Shown piece after piece: positions 32,958 through 35,022 of a stretch of 35,022 bases of DNA; position 1 is the first letter of the stretch, and every line of letters begins with the position of its first letter. The position numbers and the translations under genes were made by a program. Under the pieces are notes generated by a model. The model was not told where the DNA came from. It searched no databases and worked only from the letters and a program-made list of their open reading frames with translations. Source of the stretch: Nitrosotalea sp. (GTDB taxonomy: Archaea; Thermoproteota; Nitrososphaeria; Nitrososphaerales; Nitrosopumilaceae); assembly GCA_029850515.1 (NCBI GenBank), contig JARCRW010000071.1:1-35022 (forward strand). Reading direction: 5' to 3'.

Positions 32958-33863
32958 GTGCTAACAACAAAAGCCAGTTCAAGAATTAAGGTATACTATG
33001 AGGTTACCAAGCCGAAGATATGGTATCTTCTTGTTTTTACTGCGATAGGAGCAGCCTTCACGGCATCGAATTTGTATCACATTCCAATATCTCCATTAAC
33101 ATGGTGTCTCGTCATAGGAAGTGTAATAGCTGGCTCTGCCTCTGCAAATACACTGACAAACTATAATGACAGAGATATCGATGCAATAATGGAAAGAACA
33201 AAAGATAGACCTATTCCAAGCAGGAGAATTTTTCCGGCTGAAAAGGCATTATATTTTGGGTTAATTCTTGCGGCAATATCCCTAGTCAGTGCTTTTGCCA
33301 TAAATATGTGGGCAGGGATTTTCATGGCATTTGGACTTGCTGACAATATTCTGGTTTATAGTAAATTACTAAAGAGGAGAAGTAGAACGAACATTGTTTT
33401 AGGAGGTTTTTCTGGAGGGGCACCTGCAATGATTGGTTATGTTGCAGTCACAACCACAGGTCTGTGGGATCTAGGATTAGTAATGGCTGGACTAGTCTTC
33501 GTTTGGATTCCAATGCACATATGGAGTCTTACACTTCATGTCAAAGATGATTATAACAAAGTTAATGTTCCAATGTTGACTGCGGTAGAGTCTGAAAAGA
33601 CATCAGTTCGAGTAATTGCTGGAACTACCCTCATGATGGTTCTTTTCAGTGTCATTCCATTTTTCATGACAGGGATATCTGGAAAACACCTATTTCATGA
33701 AGTGTATCTGTATACAGCAATTGTTTCAGGTGCAATAATGATTGCATTAAGTGTGTGGCTACTTGTAAAACCATCTGAGAAAGCATCATGGACGCTATTC
33801 AAGTTTTCAAGTCCATACCTTGCAATATTATTTATTGCACTAATGATTGATTCTACACTTTAA
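32958..33863 (+). CDS. ctaB: Protoheme IX farnesyltransferase (heme O synthase)
   Basis: Membrane prenyltransferase of the UbiA superfamily. It adds farnesyl to heme b to make heme O, the precursor of heme A for terminal oxidases. It has 301 aa with about eight or nine hydrophobic segments. The two aspartate-rich sites are visible: NTLTNYNDRDIDAIMERTKDR with RPIPSRR, and the second loop VKDDYNKVNVPM after WIPMHIWSLTLH. YSKLLKRRSRTNIVLGGFSGG is a heme-O-synthase block. The start is GTG. Its presence implies a heme-copper oxidase elsewhere in the genome. It ends 3 nt from the UbiD gene on the opposite strand. Confidence 0.94.
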   Translation: MLTTKASSRIKVYYEVTKPKIWYLLVFTAIGAAFTASNLYHIPISPLTWCLVIGSVIAGSASANTLTNYNDRDIDAIMERTKDRPIPSRRIFPAEKALYFGLILAAISLVSAFAINMWAGIFMAFGLADNILVYSKLLKRRSRTNIVLGGFSGGAPAMIGYVAVTTTGLWDLGLVMAGLVFVWIPMHIWSLTLHVKDDYNKVNVPMLTAVESEKTSVRVIAGTTLMMVLFSVIPFFMTGISGKHLFHEVYLYTAIVSGAIMIALSVWLLVKPSEKASWTLFKFSSPYLAILFIALMIDSTL

Positions 33864-33866
33864 AAT

Positions 33867-35022
33867 TTATTTGAAGTATTTTTTTAGTGATATATTTTCT
33901 TCGCCTGGAATTTTAGCAATCTCAAATCCTTCAGCCCTTTTTGAGAACGGTTTGGTTGCATCTACTCCCATCTTAGTAGTACGAAGATTTTTTTGATCAC
34001 TTGAAGGATCTAGGCTAGAACCTCGTACATTTGATACTATCACTAGATCTTTATCTGCTTGAAATCTTGTGGCCATTGCATATTCTACTGCAACAGGATC
34101 CGATGGATCAATATCATCATCAACTATTACCACGTTCTTAAGAGAGCGATGGGCAGAAAAGGCAGCGTCAATTGCTTTTTTTGGATCCGAGTCTCGTTTT
34201 TTAGAAATCTGAACTACGGCATGTAACCATTTACAGCCACCCTCAGTCAGTACTACATTTCTGGTTTGTGGTAGGGCTTGTTTTAGTTCCTTGTTTATTT
34301 TAGCTTCAATAGGCATGCCCATCAGTAATTGATGTTCGCCAAAGCCGGCTAGTATATCATGAAAGATAGGATTATTCCTAAAGTATATTCTGTCAAGCTC
34401 AAAAACAGGCTGGGCTCTTTTGAAATCATATGTTCGAAGCATTTCTACCATCCATTCTTTGTGTGTCCTGTCCTTGAGAATTCTTCCTTCTATGATTATT
34501 TCGGATTCGGACGGAACTAGCATTTGAGAATAAGGCGACTTGGAAAGAGTAAGTTTCTTTCCAAGCAGTTCATTTGCGATCTCAAGTTCATCTTTTCCCC
34601 AATCAGCTTGATATGCACCTGCAATTGAAATAGCTGGATGTACACCTACAGAGATAGCAACTTTAAGATCTTCGCCATGTTCTTTTGCATAGACAAAAGT
34701 TCTGTGAAGATGTCTTCCCTCCACCATTCTAATTGAGAAATGTTTCTCATCTATTCTCAATAATCTATTAAATGATGAATTTTGTGTACCCATTTCCTGA
34801 TTTTTAGTATATATGATTGATGATGTGATGAAAGGCCCTGGCTCTTTATCAAAATGAGTAACTATAGGTAGAGTAAAAAGATCTCTTGACTGATTTTCCA
34901 TAAATTTTGCTTTTGTGGTTATTTTTGGTTTTGACGCATGTTTTATAGCAGAAATTACTTTTTCGTGTATCTCGGTATCAACGGTACCAACTGCATGAGC
35001 AAATCTTTTTCGCGTCCCAACC
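33867..35022 (-). CDS. UbiD-family decarboxylase, 5' end beyond the window
   Basis: Prenylated-FMN-dependent (de)carboxylase family. The protein runs off the right edge. The frame is open upstream of the first internal ATG (34901) to 35022, and the extra residues (GTRKRFAHAVGTVDTEIHEK) fit the family's N-terminal region, so the ATG at 34901 is internal. Family blocks visible are TLPIVTHFDKEPGPFITS, SVGVHPAISIAGA, SEIIIEGRILKDR, PVFELDRIYFRNNPIFHDIL, VVIVDDDIDPSDPVAVEYAMATR and a C-terminal MGVDATKP. The usual PFGE-TGY stretch is replaced by KEWMVEMLRTYD. Candidate roles are the anhydromevalonate-phosphate decarboxylase of the archaeal mevalonate pathway or aromatic-acid decarboxylation. The former is attractive given HMG-CoA reductase in the same window, but unproven. 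Confidence 0.9.
   Translation of the reverse strand, partial: VGTRKRFAHAVGTVDTEIHEKVISAIKHASKPKITTKAKFMENQSRDLFTLPIVTHFDKEPGPFITSSIIYTKNQEMGTQNSSFNRLLRIDEKHFSIRMVEGRHLHRTFVYAKEHGEDLKVAISVGVHPAISIAGAYQADWGKDELEIANELLGKKLTLSKSPYSQMLVPSESEIIIEGRILKDRTHKEWMVEMLRTYDFKRAQPVFELDRIYFRNNPIFHDILAGFGEHQLLMGMPIEAKINKELKQALPQTRNVVLTEGGCKWLHAVVQISKKRDSDPKKAIDAAFSAHRSLKNVVIVDDDIDPSDPVAVEYAMATRFQADKDLVIVSNVRGSSLDPSSDQKNLRTTKMGVDATKPFSKRAEGFEIAKIPGEENISLKKYFK

Noticed and set aside
33867-34901. UbiD gene starting at the ATG at 34901
   Set aside because: The frame stays open to the window end with family-like sequence, so that ATG is internal.

Overview
The window is a dense, AT-rich archaeal chromosome segment. 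Archaeal markers include eL42, eS27, Csl4, the thermosome, Dph2, TiaS, MptE, CobY and an intron-bearing initiator tRNA. The gene content, the frequent TTG/GTG starts and the TATA-like boxes about 25 nt upstream of many start codons fit Nitrososphaerota (Thaumarchaeota), probably a Nitrosopumilales-like lineage. No ammonia-oxidation gene is present, so this placement is inference.

Left part (1-12196, almost all minus strand). A small membrane protein (163-666, plus) runs tail to tail into a nine-gene histidine operon, transcribed hisG-hisD-hisC-HAD phosphatase-hisB-hisH-hisA-hisF-hisI (8051 down to 669), with most junctions overlapping by 1-4 nt. hisE is absent, and the HAD protein sits where the missing histinidol-phosphate phosphatase would be expected. 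Upstream lie a class II HMG-CoA reductase and a secreted PQQ-type sugar dehydrogenase, overlapping by 11 nt. Next is an initiator tRNA-Met with a 17-nt anticodon-loop intron and, probably, a second 13-nt intron in the D-loop. Convergent to it is tiaS, preceded by a stand-alone Lrp-type ligand-binding domain.

Middle (12280-24660). dph2, csl4 and pheA run on the plus strand. A small two-TM protein, guaB and a dihydropteroate synthase lie on the minus strand. The synthase is divergent from mptE, so two consecutive pterin steps are paired. An unrecognised coiled-coil protein precedes guaA. A secreted PKD-repeat protein, a PfkB kinase and a thermosome subunit follow on the minus strand.

Right part (24705-35022). 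Adenine deaminase diverges from the eL42-eS27 ribosomal pair. A five-gene cobalamin operon (threonine-phosphate decarboxylase, CobQ-like amidase lacking its glutaminase domain, CbiB, CobS, CobY) handles the late steps of B12 assembly. Aspartate-semialdehyde dehydrogenase, an Lrp/AsnC regulator and heme O synthase follow on the plus strand. A UbiD-family decarboxylase runs off the right edge.

The window therefore combines complete or near-complete biosynthetic modules (histidine, B12 nucleotide loop, purine conversion, pterin, isoprenoid and heme) with translation genes. I see no insertion sequence, CRISPR array, prophage or other sign of recent transfer, and no gene-free stretch longer than 300 bases. 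The most interesting points are the doubly interrupted initiator tRNA, the glutaminase-less CobQ, the HAD phosphatase inside the his operon, and the Lrp-domain/tiaS pair.
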